64,000 bases of DNA from Diacronema lutheri (Eukaryota; Haptophyta; Pavlovophyceae; Pavlovales; Pavlovaceae): contig JAGTXO010000022.1 in assembly GCA_019448385.1 (NCBI GenBank), forward strand, positions 255,501 through 319,500, written 5' to 3'. The translations under genes were made by a program, and so were the position numbers. Below are positions 1 to 10,725 of the stretch, in pieces (position 1 is the stretch's first letter; each line of letters opens with the position of its first letter). The notes under the pieces were generated by a model. That model worked only from the letters and a program-made list of their open reading frames with translations, was not told the DNA's origin and made no database searches.

Positions 1-1239
1 TGCAAGTGGAATAGCGACACGTGCACCAGAGCAGCTTGGGCTGGCCACCTGGAGATGCTGCAGTGGGCGCGAGAGCACGGCTGCGATTGGGGCAGCTGCA
101 CGTGCTCCGCTGCAGCTGAGAATGGCCACCTTGCGGTGCTGCAGTGGGCGCGAGAGCACGGCTGCGAGTGGGACAGGCGCACGTGCTGTGTTGCAGCCAA
201 GGGTGGCCACCTCGAGGTGCTGCAGTGGGCACGCGAGGACGGCTGCGAGTGGGACAGCTGCACGTGCTCCTTTGCAGCTCGGGCTGGGCACCTCGAGGTG
301 CTGCAGTGGGCGCGAGAGCACGGCTGCGAGTGGGACAGCCGCACGTGCTTCGCTGCAGCTGAGAATGGCCACCTTGCGGTGCTGCAGTGGGCACGAGAGC
401 ACGGCTGCGAGTGGGACAGCGGCACGTGCTCCTCTGCAGCTCGGGCTGGCCACCTCGAGGTGCTGCAGTGGGCGCGAGAGCACGGCTGCGAGTGGGACAG
501 CCGCACGTGCTTCGCTGCAGCTGAGAATGGCCACCTTGCGGTGCTGCAGTGGGCGCGAGAGCACGGCTGCGAGTGGAACAGCGACACGTGCTCTGCTGCA
601 GCTGCAAGTGGCCACCTTGCGGTGCTGCAGTGGGCGCGAGAGCACGGCTGCGAGTGGGACAGCGGCACGTGCTCCTCTGCAGCTCGGGCTGGCCACCTCG
701 AGGTGCTGCAGTGGGCGCGAGAGCACGGCTGCGAGTGGGACAGCGAAACCTGCTTCGCTGCAGCTTGGGGTGGCCAACTCGAGGTACTGCAGTGGGCACG
801 CGAGCACGGCTGCGAGTGGAGCAGCCGCACGTGCTCCTATGCAGCTTGGCGTGGCCACCTCGAGGTGCTGCAGTGGGCGCGAGAGCACGGCTGCGAGTGG
901 GACAGCTACACGTGCTCCGCTGCAGCTGAGGGTGGCCACCTTGCGGTGCTGCAGTGGGCACGAGAGCACGACTGCGAGTGGGACAGCAACACGTGCTCGG
1001 ATGCAGCTGAGAATGGCCACCTCGAGGTGCTGCAGTGGGCGCAAGAACACGACTGCGAGTGGGACAGCGGCACGTGCTCCGCTGCAGCTCGGAATGGCCA
1101 CCTCGAGGTGCTGCAATGGGCACGCGAGCACGGCTGCGAGTGGGATGCGGAGGATTGCTTTGAGGAAGCGCTCTCTTCTGGCAACGCGCGTGTGGCCGAT
1201 TGGGTTGCAGCGCAGCTGGCGCTGCAGCAGCTGCCGTAA
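1..1239 (+). CDS. F-box/ankyrin-repeat protein, copy A (5' end outside window)
   Basis: Open from the first base and ending in TAA at 1239. It consists of about 14-15 tandem 27-residue units (81 bp each) of the pattern W-A-R-E-H-G-C-E-W-(D/N)-S-x-T-C, then A-A, then G-H-L-x-V-L-Q. This is the ankyrin-like repeat family that is very abundant in haptophytes and stramenopiles. The C-terminal cap (ALSSGNARVADW ... ALQQLP) recurs in copies B and D of this window. The F-box seen at the N-terminus of the complete copy D (42894-44468, minus) would lie upstream of the window. Likely role by family: protein-protein binding, possibly as a substrate adaptor of an SCF ubiquitin ligase (inference). Because the unit is a multiple of three, the other frames of the repeat are also open; those are shadows. 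Confidence 0.8.
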   Translation, partial: CKWNSDTCTRAAWAGHLEMLQWAREHGCDWGSCTCSAAAENGHLAVLQWAREHGCEWDRRTCCVAAKGGHLEVLQWAREDGCEWDSCTCSFAARAGHLEVLQWAREHGCEWDSRTCFAAAENGHLAVLQWAREHGCEWDSGTCSSAARAGHLEVLQWAREHGCEWDSRTCFAAAENGHLAVLQWAREHGCEWNSDTCSAAAASGHLAVLQWAREHGCEWDSGTCSSAARAGHLEVLQWAREHGCEWDSETCFAAAWGGQLEVLQWAREHGCEWSSRTCSYAAWRGHLEVLQWAREHGCEWDSYTCSAAAEGGHLAVLQWAREHDCEWDSNTCSDAAENGHLEVLQWAQEHDCEWDSGTCSAAARNGHLEVLQWAREHGCEWDAEDCFEEALSSGNARVADWVAAQLALQQLP

Positions 1240-1299
1240 TACGGCACCCTCCCCCATCCCACCTCTTGAATCGGCCAGATGCCCGTGCACGGTTTACCG

Positions 1300-1850
1300 G
1301 GCCGAACCTGGGTTTCCGTCTTTCAAAGCCCCGACGTCGCTCGTCGGCGTCAGGGCGCGCGGCCGCATTTGCACCGCGCACCGCCGCCCTGCGCATCACC
1401 GCCGGCAGCGAGCAGCGGTTCGACCGCGCAACCGACCACGCCGCCATCCACTTTGCGCGCGCGCACGCACGGCCGCCCGACGGCCGCCGCACGCGCACTT
1501 GCCGCACGTGCAGCTGCTGCAGGCGCCGACGCCGCACGCGCCAGCCACGCCGAACACGGCCCTTCGCCTGCGCGCGCCGCCGCCTCGCCGCCGCCACGCC
1601 GCGCCGCGCGCGCGGCGGCTGAGAGCCCGTTTGAACGCCGCGCGCTGCGCCCGCCATCCCACGCCGCGCCGCGCGAGCGCGCGCCGCCGTGTGGGAGGCG
1701 ATTTCGACGGCGAGGAGCGCAACGAACGCGAACGCCCCGCACGCGAACGACGCGACGAGCGCGGCAGTGCAAGCCGTGAGCAGCGTGGTGGACGCCACTG
1801 GCGCTGCGACGGCGCGCAGCCGCGCGCGATGCGCGCGCGTCGTGCCGTCG
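1300..1850. repeat. GC-rich 3' segment of the F-box/ankyrin module, copy A
   Basis: About 550 bp starting just after the ankyrin stop. It is closely similar to 7930-8520 (same orientation relative to its ankyrin gene) and to 42105-42745 (inverted, as its ankyrin gene is). Antisense to the ankyrin gene, all three copies can encode a C-terminal stretch ending in GGARCKCG-x-AP. Copies B and D also have in-frame a hydrophobic segment (ALVASFACGAFAFVALLAV) that looks membrane-spanning; in copy A that segment is in another frame. It may be a small convergent membrane-protein gene or only part of a duplicated block. Confidence 0.5.
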
Positions 1851-1994
1851 ACCAACGCGCCGCCGCCGGCGGTCGCGGCGCGCGCGGTCGCGCTGGCGTG
1901 TGCGCCGCGCGCAGCTGTGCGCACAGGCAGCGCGCCGCCATCTCCACGCGCCGCCTCCCGCCGCCGCGCCGTCCCCCCGCCGCCGCGCCGCCGC

Positions 1995-2468
1995 CGTCGC
2001 CACCGGCCGCGCTCAGTCGCTGGCAGCACGTCGGCGCGGGCGGCAGCGCGGCAGGCCGGCGGCTCGCGGCCATCGCACGGCGGCAGCGCGGCGTGCGCGC
2101 GCCGCCGCCCGCCGCGCGATTGCTCGCCACGCTGCCGCCACCGCCACGCGACGGCCTCGCGCGCACGAGCAAGCAGGCGCGCGCGAGGCGCAACGCGCAC
2201 GGCCGGCCGGCGCACGCGCGCGCGGCCGCGCCGCCGCCACCGGCGGCGCTCAGCCGCTGGCAGCACGTCGGCACGGGCGGCAGCGCGGCAGGCCGGCGGC
2301 TCGCGGCCATCGCACGGCGGCAGCGCGGCGTGCGCGCGCCGCCGCCCGCCGCGCGATTGCTCGCCACGCTGCCGCCACCGCCACGCGACGGCCTCGCGCG
2401 CACGAGCAAGCAGGCGCGCGCGAGGCGCATCGCGGACGGCCGGCCGGCGCACGTGCGCGCGGCCAACG
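1995..2468 (+). repeat. 237-bp tandem duplication
   Basis: Two adjacent near-identical copies with a 237 bp period (79 codons; equivalent points at 2012 and 2249). Each encodes the segment LAAIARRQRGVRAPPPAAR ... RTSKQARARR, which occurs once in the intact element at about 56170-56420 (minus). The duplication is specific to this relic and lies at its left border. Confidence 0.75.
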
Positions 2469-5040
2469 CGCGCGCCTTCTACCGCGGCGTGGAGCTCGGC
2501 GTGCACGCGACGCGCGCCATCGTCGACGCGCGCCACGCCGACCTGCCGCAGGCCGTGTTCGTGGCGGAGGCGCGGGCGATCGTCGCGCGCTCCGCCGGCG
2601 GCGGCGCGCTGCTCGCGCCGGACGACGTGCGCGACCTGTGCGACGCGCAGACGGACGCCGATCGGGGCTGCGATCTGCGCGGCGGTGGGCGCGCACGACG
2701 CGACGCGCATCTTCGCGCTCGTCACGCGCAACGCGAGCTTGGCGGGCGCGGCGCTGCTCGTGCTGCACACGCCGGCGGACGCGCCGGCGCGCGCGCTCGG
2801 GCTCGTGGCGACGCGCTCGCGCGCGTCGTCGTCGGGCGCGCCGCGCGACGCGCACGGGGCGCTGGTGCAGCGGTTGGACGTGCTGACGGGCGCGATCGCC
2901 GCGGCGCGAGGCGCGCCGCCGCTCGAGCTCGAGCTCGCGCTCGCGCCCGAGCCGCAGAGCGCGTGCAACGCGCGTGCGGCCGCGCTGCTCTGCCTGCAGG
3001 CCGTCGCGGACGCGAGCGACCGTCCCGCCGCTGAGGACGCGCTGGCCGCGCTCGACGACGCGCGCGGCATCGACCGGCACTGCCACGCCGTTTGGCAGCA
3101 GATCGAGGCGAAGCTCGCGTGGCGGCTTGCCGACGGCGGCGCCGACGGCGCGCCCGCGCGCGCGCCTGCCGCCGCACCGCCAGCGTGTGCGCCGGCGCAC
3201 GCTGCCGGCGAGGCTGAAGTCGACCAGGCGATCGTCACGCGGGTGCGCGACGCGCTGCGCGCGTGGGCGACGACTGGCACCGCGTCCGGCGCGGCGGTGC
3301 TCGACGACGCCTGCGCCGCGTACACGGCGCGCGCACGCGCGCGCAAGGACGCGCACACGGCGCTGGGCCCGAGACGCGCGGCCGAGCTGCTCGCCGCGGC
3401 CGCGCGCGGCGGAGCCGACGGGGCGGATGCCGCGCGCGCGCTGCTCGGCGGCACGCCGCGCCTGCTCGTCGGGCTCCCCTGCGTGCCCGTCGCCGCGCCG
3501 TCCGGCGAGCCGCCGCGCCCGGTGGGGCTGCTCGTCGTTGACCGGTCGACGGACGACTCGCGCCCGGCCGCGCTCGTGCGCTACGACTTTGCGCCGCTCG
3601 ACGCGGACGTGGCCGTCGCGGTCGGCGCGCATGCCGTCGCGCTGGCCGGTGCGATCTGGCCGCTGCTCGCGGCCGAGGGGAAGCCGCAGCCATCGCCCGT
3701 CGTGCGCTCGCAGCCGCGCGGCGGCGACGATGGCGCGCGGGCGCTCGCAACGCTCGCGTGCCTCGACGCGCTGATGACCGCCAGCGTCGGCGCGCACGGC
3801 CTCGCGGGCGGCGCGGGGATGCTGCCCGCGCTGGCCGCGCGAGGCGTTGCGGCCGCTCAGCGCGAGCGGCAGCTGCGCGCGGCCGTCGAGAGGCAGGGCG
3901 GCACGGTCGCTGGGTGGGCGGGACACGGGCGTGAGCGCGGCGGGCGCGAGCGTCGACGAGGAGGCGGGCACGTACGAGGTCGAGTTTTTTGCGAGCGCCG
4001 CAAGGCGGGCAAGAAAGGCACGTCCCTGTTCCGGATCAGGTGGCTGGGCTACGACGAGAGCGCCGACACGTGGGAGGCCGAGGGCAACCTCGACAAGGGC
4101 CTCGTCGCCCAGTTCCGCGCGGCGCACGACGAGCAGGAGCGGCGCGCGGGCGGATCGGGCAGCGGCAGCGGCGGCGGCGGCGCGGGCGCGGCGTCGGCGT
4201 CGGCATCGCTGCACACGCACGGCGTGTCGGGCGCCGCGGGCAAGCGCGGCGCGGCGGGTGCCGCGGCGGGCGCGCGTGACGCCGCGGGCGCGCTCGCGCC
4301 GAGCGTTCCCCGCGCGCGCGGCGTCGAGAGCGCGCGCGTGGACGAGCCCGCTGCGCCGAGCGCGGCAGCGTGCTCCCGGGCTTTGTGGTCAAGCGCTCGA
4401 CGCTCAACGCGGGGCCGCAGGCGGTGACGGCGCAGCCCGGTGCGCGGAAGGAGCTGCGGCGCCTCGTGACGGCCGTGCACAGGCTCACGACACAGGCGTA
4501 CCGCGTCATCCACAAGGTGGTGCGCGACGAGGCTACGGCGGCGAGCGCGCAGGCCGCCGGCGCGGCGTCGGGCGGCCCGTCGACCAGCGTGCACACGTCG
4601 ACCACGATGGACAAGAAAACCGTCGGCGCGATCTTCTCGGCCATCGGCTGGCACACGGACGAGAGCACGTACGGTGCAGCGTCCCGAGGCAAGCCCGCCG
4701 AGCAAGCCGCCGCGCAGACCAAGGCGGCGACGCCGCGCGTCGTCGGCGAGATGGCCGAGGGCGTCCAGCCCGTCTGCGCGGTGGGCCTCACGAAGATCCT
4801 CGAGGAGGAGGCGACGCAGGTGTCCACCGCGTGCCTGATGCACCCATCGCGCGACGTGAACGGGCTGCTCCGCGACGTCGTCCAAGCGCTCGTCGCGCTG
4901 CCCGAGATGCAGCGAAACGCGCGCGTGCGCGAGCTGTGCGAGCAGCTGCTGCGCGGCAACGTGGCGGGCGCGCGCGTCGGCTGCCTCGCCGCGCTCGACC
5001 GCCACCTGCCCGACATGGTCCTCCACGGCATCGACTACGG
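1995..5040 (+). mobile_element. Truncated relic of the Fanzor-bearing element
   Basis: Closely related in DNA and protein to the stretch of the large minus-strand gene at about 53540-56430. It covers the linker after the proline-rich region, the unknown conserved region, the chromodomain (RWLGYDESADTWE here) and the first part of the Fanzor N-terminal region. It ends abruptly at the sequence encoding DMVLHGIDY, where it abuts a reverse-transcriptase relic. The exon with the RuvC nuclease domain and the protease and YqaJ parts are absent. The coding frame is interrupted in several places, so it is a dead fragment. Similarity to the longer copy is still high, so the duplication looks recent. 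Confidence 0.75.
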
Positions 5041-6101
5041 TGGCAGCCGCCTGCGTGCAGGGCATCTCGTCAGGCACCTCGACGCGTGGGAAGGCGGAGG
5101 CAATCGCGCGCATTGTCGCGTCGGCATCCGGGTGCGAGGCCCACTTGGACTTGTGCGACTGAAGGATGAGATGAAGCCTGCTGCGGAGCGCGTCGCCGAG
5201 CGGGCCCACGACGGCATGCACATCGGTCGGCTCGCCCACGATGGACACGTCGTCCGTGAAAGCGACAATGCGCACGGACTGCGGCAGGTGGCTCGAGGCG
5301 AGGACGCTGTGCAGCGCGGCGCAGAAGAAGGGCATGCCCTCGATCGGCCCTTGCTGTACGCTCCGTGTGCATGCGCAGGGCGCAATCGTGCGTCCTCGCC
5401 CCAGACCAAAGACGATAGGGCTCGCGCGGAGGTGAGCACCGTAACGGCGAGGCGCGCGAGCGCGCGGATTCGCGGCGAATTGTCGCTTGCGGCGAGCGCT
5501 ACGATGATTGCGCCGCGCTCCACGGTGTTGAAAGTTGTTGACGAACAGCCCTCCGTACATCTTGAGCAAGGTTACGGAAGCTCAGCGCCCAGAGCATTGC
5601 GTTATTCCAACCGCCGGGGCTGGCGCGACGTGAGGGTCGAGTTTGCGTAGAACCTGCACGAGCGTGGCTTCGTTGATCGTGATCCGGTCGATGGTCTGGT
5701 CTGCGATGTAGTAAGGATGCTCTGGTCGCGGAAGTTGGCTAGGCCGGAGGACGTGGGGTGCCTGCCCGCGCGGCCAGGGTCGTCTTGGTCGATCAGCCTA
5801 ATGGCGTCGTACATTCGCACAGCGCCTGTACGAGCTCGGGCGCCGAGGCCGCACCGTTGAGCACGACGACCAGATCGACGGTGGGCACGCGCTGACGCCG
5901 CAGAGCCACGCGCCCAGCCGGCGGCAGGCCGGCGAACACGAAGCCAAAGATATCCGCATCCTCGCGCCGGGCGAACGTGACAGCAAAGCCGCGAACGGGC
6001 GAGGCGAGCAGGTCGTAGGTGGAGGTATGGCGGAGCTTTGCGACGTGGTCCTGCGCGACGCCGTTGCCCGCCGTGGATGGCGGCCGGGATCGGGCGCACA
6101 A
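5041..6101 (-). mobile_element. Reverse-transcriptase element relic, copy B
   Basis: Minus-strand reading gives a fingers/palm-like region (QQGPIEGMPFFCAALHSVL) followed by the catalytic-type box AFTDDVSIVG and a short thumb-like tail. Farther 5' is a conserved segment of about 100 residues (GFAVTFARREDADIFGFV) at 5793-6101. The same arrangement occurs at 8740-9684 and 44633-45760. The family is undetermined; the RT box is compatible with a non-LTR element, and no terminal repeats are evident. It is a fossil, broken in a few places. In all three copies it points away from an F-box/ankyrin gene whose start lies 130-170 bp from its 5' end. Confidence 0.6.
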
Positions 6102-6265
6102 CTGAGATTCGAGAGTCCGGCGCTTTCCATCCTGTGTACAATGTCCGGGCCGCCCCGGGGCTTCACGCTTGGCGAAGAGCGCGCGTCACAAAAGGGCGGC
6201 GGTCGTCGAGTCAACCTCGCAGCGCGTGCCACTGCCCCGCTTGCCGAACGCGCGTCTGCCCGCTG

Positions 6266-7873
6266 ATGCTGACGAGGCGCGCGACGGCGCGCGCGCCCGC
6301 CGAGCGCGCGGACATACTCATGCGGCTGCCCGCCGACGTGCTCGCGCGCGTCGGCACGCTCATCGGGCCGGAGGACGCGCTGTGCATGCGCGCGTCGTGC
6401 CGCGCCTTTGCGCACGCGATTGCCGCACCGACGCGCACGCCGCGCTCTGCGATGCTGCGCTCGCGCGCGCTCGTCGCTTGGGCGTGGGATCTTCCCGGCT
6501 TCCGCTCGGTCGCGTTTCCCGCGCGGGAGCAGATCAAGCTGTGCGCGCTGGCGGCGAGGGCTGGGTGCGTCTGCTCGATCACGTGGCTGCGCGAGCGTGG
6601 CTGCAAGTGGGACAGCAACACGTGCTCCGAAGCAGCTGGGGTTGGCAGTCTCGAGGTGCTGCAGTGGGCGCGAGAGCACGGCTGCGAGTGGGACATCTGC
6701 ACGTGCTCCGCTGCAGCTGAGAATGGCCACCTTGCGGTGCTGCATTGGGCGCGAGAGCACGGCTGCAAGTGGGACAGCTGCACGTGCTACACTGCAGCTT
6801 GGGGTGGCCACCTTGCGGTGCTGCAGTGGGCGCGAGAGCACAACTGCGAGTGGGACAGCGACACGTGCTCGGGTGCAGCTGGGGGTGGCCACCTTGCGGT
6901 GCTGCAGTGGGCGCGAGAGCACGGCTGCGAGTGGGACAGCTGCACGTGCTCATCTGCAGCACGCGGTGGCCATCTTGCGGTGCTGCAGTGGGCACGCCAG
7001 TGCGGCTGCGAGTGGGACAGCTGCACGTGCTCATCTGCAGCACGCGGTGGCCACCTTGCGGTGCTGCAGTGGGCACGCCAGTGCGGCTGCGAGTGGGACA
7101 GCCGCACGTGCTCCGCTGCAGCTTGGGGTGGCCACCTCGACGTGCTTCAGTGGGCGCGAGAGTACGGCTGCGAGTGGGACAGCATCACGTGCGCCTATGC
7201 AGCCCGAGGTGGCCACCTTGCGGTGCTGCAGTGGGCGCGAGAGCACGGCTGCGAGTGGGACAGCTGCACGTGCTCCGCTGCAGCTGAGAATGGCCACCTT
7301 GCGGTGCTGCAGTGGGCGCGAGAGCACGGCTGTGAGTGGAACAGCAACACGTGCTCGGCTGCAGCTGAGGGTGGCCACCTCGAGGTGCTGCAGTGGGCAC
7401 GCGAGCACGGCTGCGAGTGGAACAGCAACACGTGCTCGGCTGCAGCTGCGGGTGGCCACCTTGCGGTGCTGCAGTGGGCTCGCGAGCACGGCTGCGAGTG
7501 GAGCAGCGACACGTGCTTACGGGCAGCTATGGGTGGCCACCTTGCGGTGCTGTAGTGGGCTCGCGAGCACGGCTGCGAGTGGGGCAGCGACACGTGCTTA
7601 CGGGCAGCTATGGGTGGCCACCTTGCGGTGCTGCAGTGGGCGCGAGAGCACGGCTGCGAATGGAACAGCAACACGTGCTCGGCTGCAGCTGAGGGTGGCC
7701 ACCTCGAGGTGCTGCAGTGGTTACGCGAGCACGGCTGCGAGTGGAACAGCAACACGTGCTCGGCTGCAGCTGAGGGTGGCCACCTCGAGGTGCTGCAGAA
7801 TGCGCTCTCTTCTGGCAACGCGCGTATGGCCGATTGGGTGTACGCGCAGTTGGCGCTGCAGCAGCTGCCGTGA
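6266..7873 (+). pseudogene. F-box/ankyrin-repeat gene, copy B, with an internal stop
   Basis: Starts at ATG 6266 (MLTRRATARAPAERAD), matching the starts of copies C and D. An F-box-like segment follows (MRLPADVLARVGTLIGPEDA), then a linker (ITWLRERGCKW) and the 27-residue repeats. A TAG at 7553-7555 replaces the usual CAG in a V-L-Q codon context; the same frame then continues to the normal family end at 7873. The last full repeat before the C-terminal cap is also missing relative to copies A and D: LEVLQ runs straight into NALSSGNAR. Either a recent pseudogene or a truncated 430-residue protein. Just upstream, in frame, copies B, C and D all keep the short Cys pattern CHCPACR-x-RVCPL, so translation might begin farther upstream or this is 5'UTR. 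Confidence 0.75.
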
Positions 7874-7929
7874 CAAACTGACAATACGGCACCTTCCCCC
7901 ATCCTGAGCAATTCATCCGTTAACAAGGA

Positions 7930-8520
7930 AAACTTTCCGTCTTTCAAAGCCCCGACGTTGCTCGTCGGCGTCAGGGCGCGCAGCCGCATTTGCACCGCGC
8001 CCCGCCGCCCTGCGCATCACAGCCGACAGCGAGCAGCGGCTCGACCGCGCAACCGACCACGCCGCCATCCACTCCGCGCGCGCGCACGCACGGCCGCCCG
8101 ACGGCCGCCGCACGCGCACTTGCCGCACGTGCAGCTGCTGCAGGCGCCGACGCCGCACGCGCCAGCCGCGCCTGCCACGCCGGGCACGGCCCTTCGCCTG
8201 CGCGCGCCGCCGCCTCGCCGCCGCCACGCCGCGCCGCGCGCGCGGCGGCTGAGCGTTCGTTTTCAACGCCGCGCGCTGCGCCCGCCATCCCTCGCCGCGC
8301 CGCGCGAGCGCGCGCCGCCGTGTGGGAGGCGATGTCGACGGCGAGGAGCGCAACGAACGCGAACGCGCCACACGCGAACGACGCGACGAGCGCGGGAGTG
8401 AAAGCCGTGACGGGCGTGGCGGGCGCCGCTGGCGCCGCGACGGCGCGCAGCCGCGAGCCGTGCGCGCGCGGCGCGCCGTCGACCAACGCACCGCCGCCGG
8501 CGGGCGCGGATGCCAGCGTA
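7930..8520. repeat. GC-rich 3' segment of the F-box/ankyrin module, copy B
   Basis: Second copy of the segment described at 1300-1850, again directly behind an ankyrin gene. Antisense frame 7971-8720 keeps the hydrophobic stretch and the GGARCKCGCAP end in one open frame, but upstream this frame runs into the poly-G tract, so no credible start is visible. Confidence 0.5.
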
Positions 8521-8618
8521 TCCGGGCAGGCGCGGAAGTCGCGCTTGACGAACGCGCGCTCGCCGATTGGGATGCCAGCATACGCCGATTGGGATGCCAG
8601 GTCAACGATTTCTGCAAG

Positions 8619-8660
<42 letters not shown>

Positions 8661-8692
8661 AGGGGGGGGGGGGGGGGGGGGGAGGGGCTGGG
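8619..8692. repeat. Long G homopolymer tract
   Basis: About 70 bases of almost pure G broken by one A-pair and a few single A/T bases. It separates the end of module B (3' segment) from the reverse-transcriptase relic of module C. Its true length is probably unreliable in any assembly. Confidence 0.9.
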
Positions 8693-8739
8693 GGGGAAGC
8701 TTTTGAAGAACATCAGCCACTGCTGCTACAGGTTGTCAG

Positions 8740-9684
8740 GCCCGAGCTTGGAGTGGAACTCGCGGATGTCGCGCTTGACGCCTGCGCGCAGGGCATCTCG
8801 CCAGGCACCGCGCCGCGTGGGAAGGCGGAGGAAATCGCGCGCATTGTCGCGTCGGCATCCGGGTGCGAGGCCCACTTGGACTTGTGCGACTGAAGGTCGA
8901 GATGAAGCCTGCTGCGGAGCGCGTCGCCGAGCGGGCCCACGACGGCATGCACCTCGGTCGGCTCGCCCACGATGAACACGTCGACCGCAAAAGCGACAAT
9001 GCGCACGGACTGCGGCAGGTGGCTCGGGGCGAAGACGCTGTGCAGCGCGGCGCAGAAGAAGGGCATGCCCTCGACCGGCCCCTGCTGTACGCCCCGTACG
9101 CATGCGTAGGGCGCAATCATGTGGGGAAGGGTTCGCGCGGGGGTGAACACCGTTATGGCGAGGCGCGCAAGCGCGCGGACGCGCGGCAGATTGTCTCTTG
9201 CGGCGAGCACGGCGACGATCGCGCCGCGCTTCACGGTGTTGAACGTTGTTAACCTAAAGCTGTCCGTACATCTTACATTCTCTGGTCGCGGAGGTCTGGT
9301 CGCGGAGGTCGGCTAGGCCGGAGGACGTGAGGAGCCAATGGTCGATCAGCCTGACGGCGTCTTACATTCGCACAGCATCTGTACGAGCAGGGGCGCCGAG
9401 CCCGCACCGTTGAGCACGACGACCAGATTGACGGTGGGCACGCGCCGACGCCGCAGAGCCGCGCGCCCAGCCGGCGGCACGCCGGCGAGCACGAAGCCAA
9501 AGATATCCGCGTCCTCGCGCCGGTCGAACGTGACGGCAAAGCCTCGAGCGAGTGAGGCGAGCAGGTCGAGAGCGGAGTTGTGGCGAAGCTTTGCGACGTG
9601 GTCCTGCGCGACGCCGTTGCCCGCCGTGGACGGCGGCCGGGATCGGGCGCACAACTTGAGAACCGAGAGTCCGGCCTTTTCCAT
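8740..9684 (-). mobile_element. Reverse-transcriptase element relic, copy C
   Basis: Same element as 5041-6101. The minus strand keeps the QQGPVEGMPFFCAALHSVF box and a palm-like segment, plus the conserved 5' segment at 9346-9684 (GFAVTFDRREDADIFGFV). It is shortened between these two parts relative to the other copies and is a fossil with a few breaks. It is divergent from ankyrin copy C, whose ATG is at 9810. Confidence 0.6.
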
Positions 9685-9809
9685 CCTGTGCTGGCCGCCC
9701 CGTGGCTTCAGCTTGGCGAAGAGCGCGCGTCACAAGAGGGCGGCGGTCGTCGAGTCAGCCTCGCAGCGCGTGCCACTGCCCCGCTTGCCGAACGCGCGTC
9801 TGCCCGCTG

Positions 9810-10530
9810 ATGCTGACGAGGCGCGCGACGGCGCGCGCGCGCGCCGAGGGCGCGGACACAGTCATGCGGCTGCCCGCCGACGTGCTCGCGCGCGTCGGCA
9901 CGCTCATCGGGCCGGAGGACGCGCTGTGCATGCGCGTGTCGTGCCGCGCCTTTGCGCACGCGATTCCCGCACCGACGCGCACGCCGCACTCTGCGATGCT
10001 GCGCTCGCGCGAGCTCGCTGCCTGGGCGTGGGATCTTCCCGGCTTCCGCTCGGCCGCGTTTCCCGCGCGGGAGCAGATCAAGCTGTGCGCGCTGGCGGCG
10101 AGGGCTGGGTGCGTCGGTTCGATCACGTGGCTGCGCGAGCGTGGCTGCAAGTGGGACCGCTACACGTGCTCCGATGCAGCTTGGGCTCGCCACCTGGAGA
10201 TGCTGCAGTGGGCGCGAGAGCACGGCTGCGAGTGGGAGCTGCACGTGCTCTGCTGCAGCTGCAAGTGGCCACCTTGCGTTGCTGCAGTGGGCGCGAGAGC
10301 ACGGCTGCGAGTGGAACAGCGACACGTGCTCTGCTGCAGCTGCAAGTGGCCACCTTGCGTTGCTGCAGTGGGCGCAAGAGCACGGCTGCGAGTGGAACAG
10401 CGACACGTGCTTCTGTGCAGCCAAGGCTGGCCACCTCGAGGTCCTGCAATGGGCACGCGAGCACGGCTGCGAGTGGGACAGCAACACGTGCTCGGGTGCA
10501 GCTGTGGGTGGCCACCTCGAGGGGGGGGGG
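9810..10530 (+). pseudogene. F-box/ankyrin-repeat gene, copy C, frameshifted and truncated
   Basis: ATG at 9810 (MLTRRATARARAEGAD), F-box-like MRLPADVLARVGTLIGPEDA, then ITWLRERGCKW and repeats. Near 10230 two bases are missing relative to the other copies (GCEW then ELHVL instead of D-S-C-T-C), which moves the repeat frame from frame 3 to frame 1. The repeats then stop dead at a G tract (10520-10534) in the middle of a unit (GHLE), followed by unrelated sequence. No C-terminal cap is present. With only about five repeats and a frameshift it is very probably non-functional. Confidence 0.8.
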
Positions 10531-10725
10531 GGGGGAAGATCGTCCATCGGGCGAGTGCTCGATGCTTTTGTGTGCCTCCCCCTGTAGAGTTGAAGTCACT
10601 CTTCAGATTTGCCGGTGCGAGACACTCCAACTTTCCCCACTCGAGCGCGCCGAGCGCGAGTTCACCTCCGGCCACCGCCGATCGACGCCGAGCGCGCGGC
10701 GCGCGCTCGGCTGTGTGCGCGTCGC

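Noticed and set aside
122-3034. 970-residue frame running through ankyrin copy A
   Set aside because: The first part is the +1 shadow of an 81-bp repeat, which stays open because the unit is a multiple of three; only the later part (about 1995-2690) matches the Fanzor-type element.
6600-7800. 81-bp tandem repeats as a CRISPR-like array
   Set aside because: There are no spacers; the units are contiguous, diverge as codons do and encode a known protein repeat.
7195-7995. Cys/Ser-rich minus-strand frame (SQPCSRAHCSTSRWPP repeats)
   Set aside because: Reverse-complement reading of the ankyrin-like repeat DNA, also present behind the other copies; no independent support.
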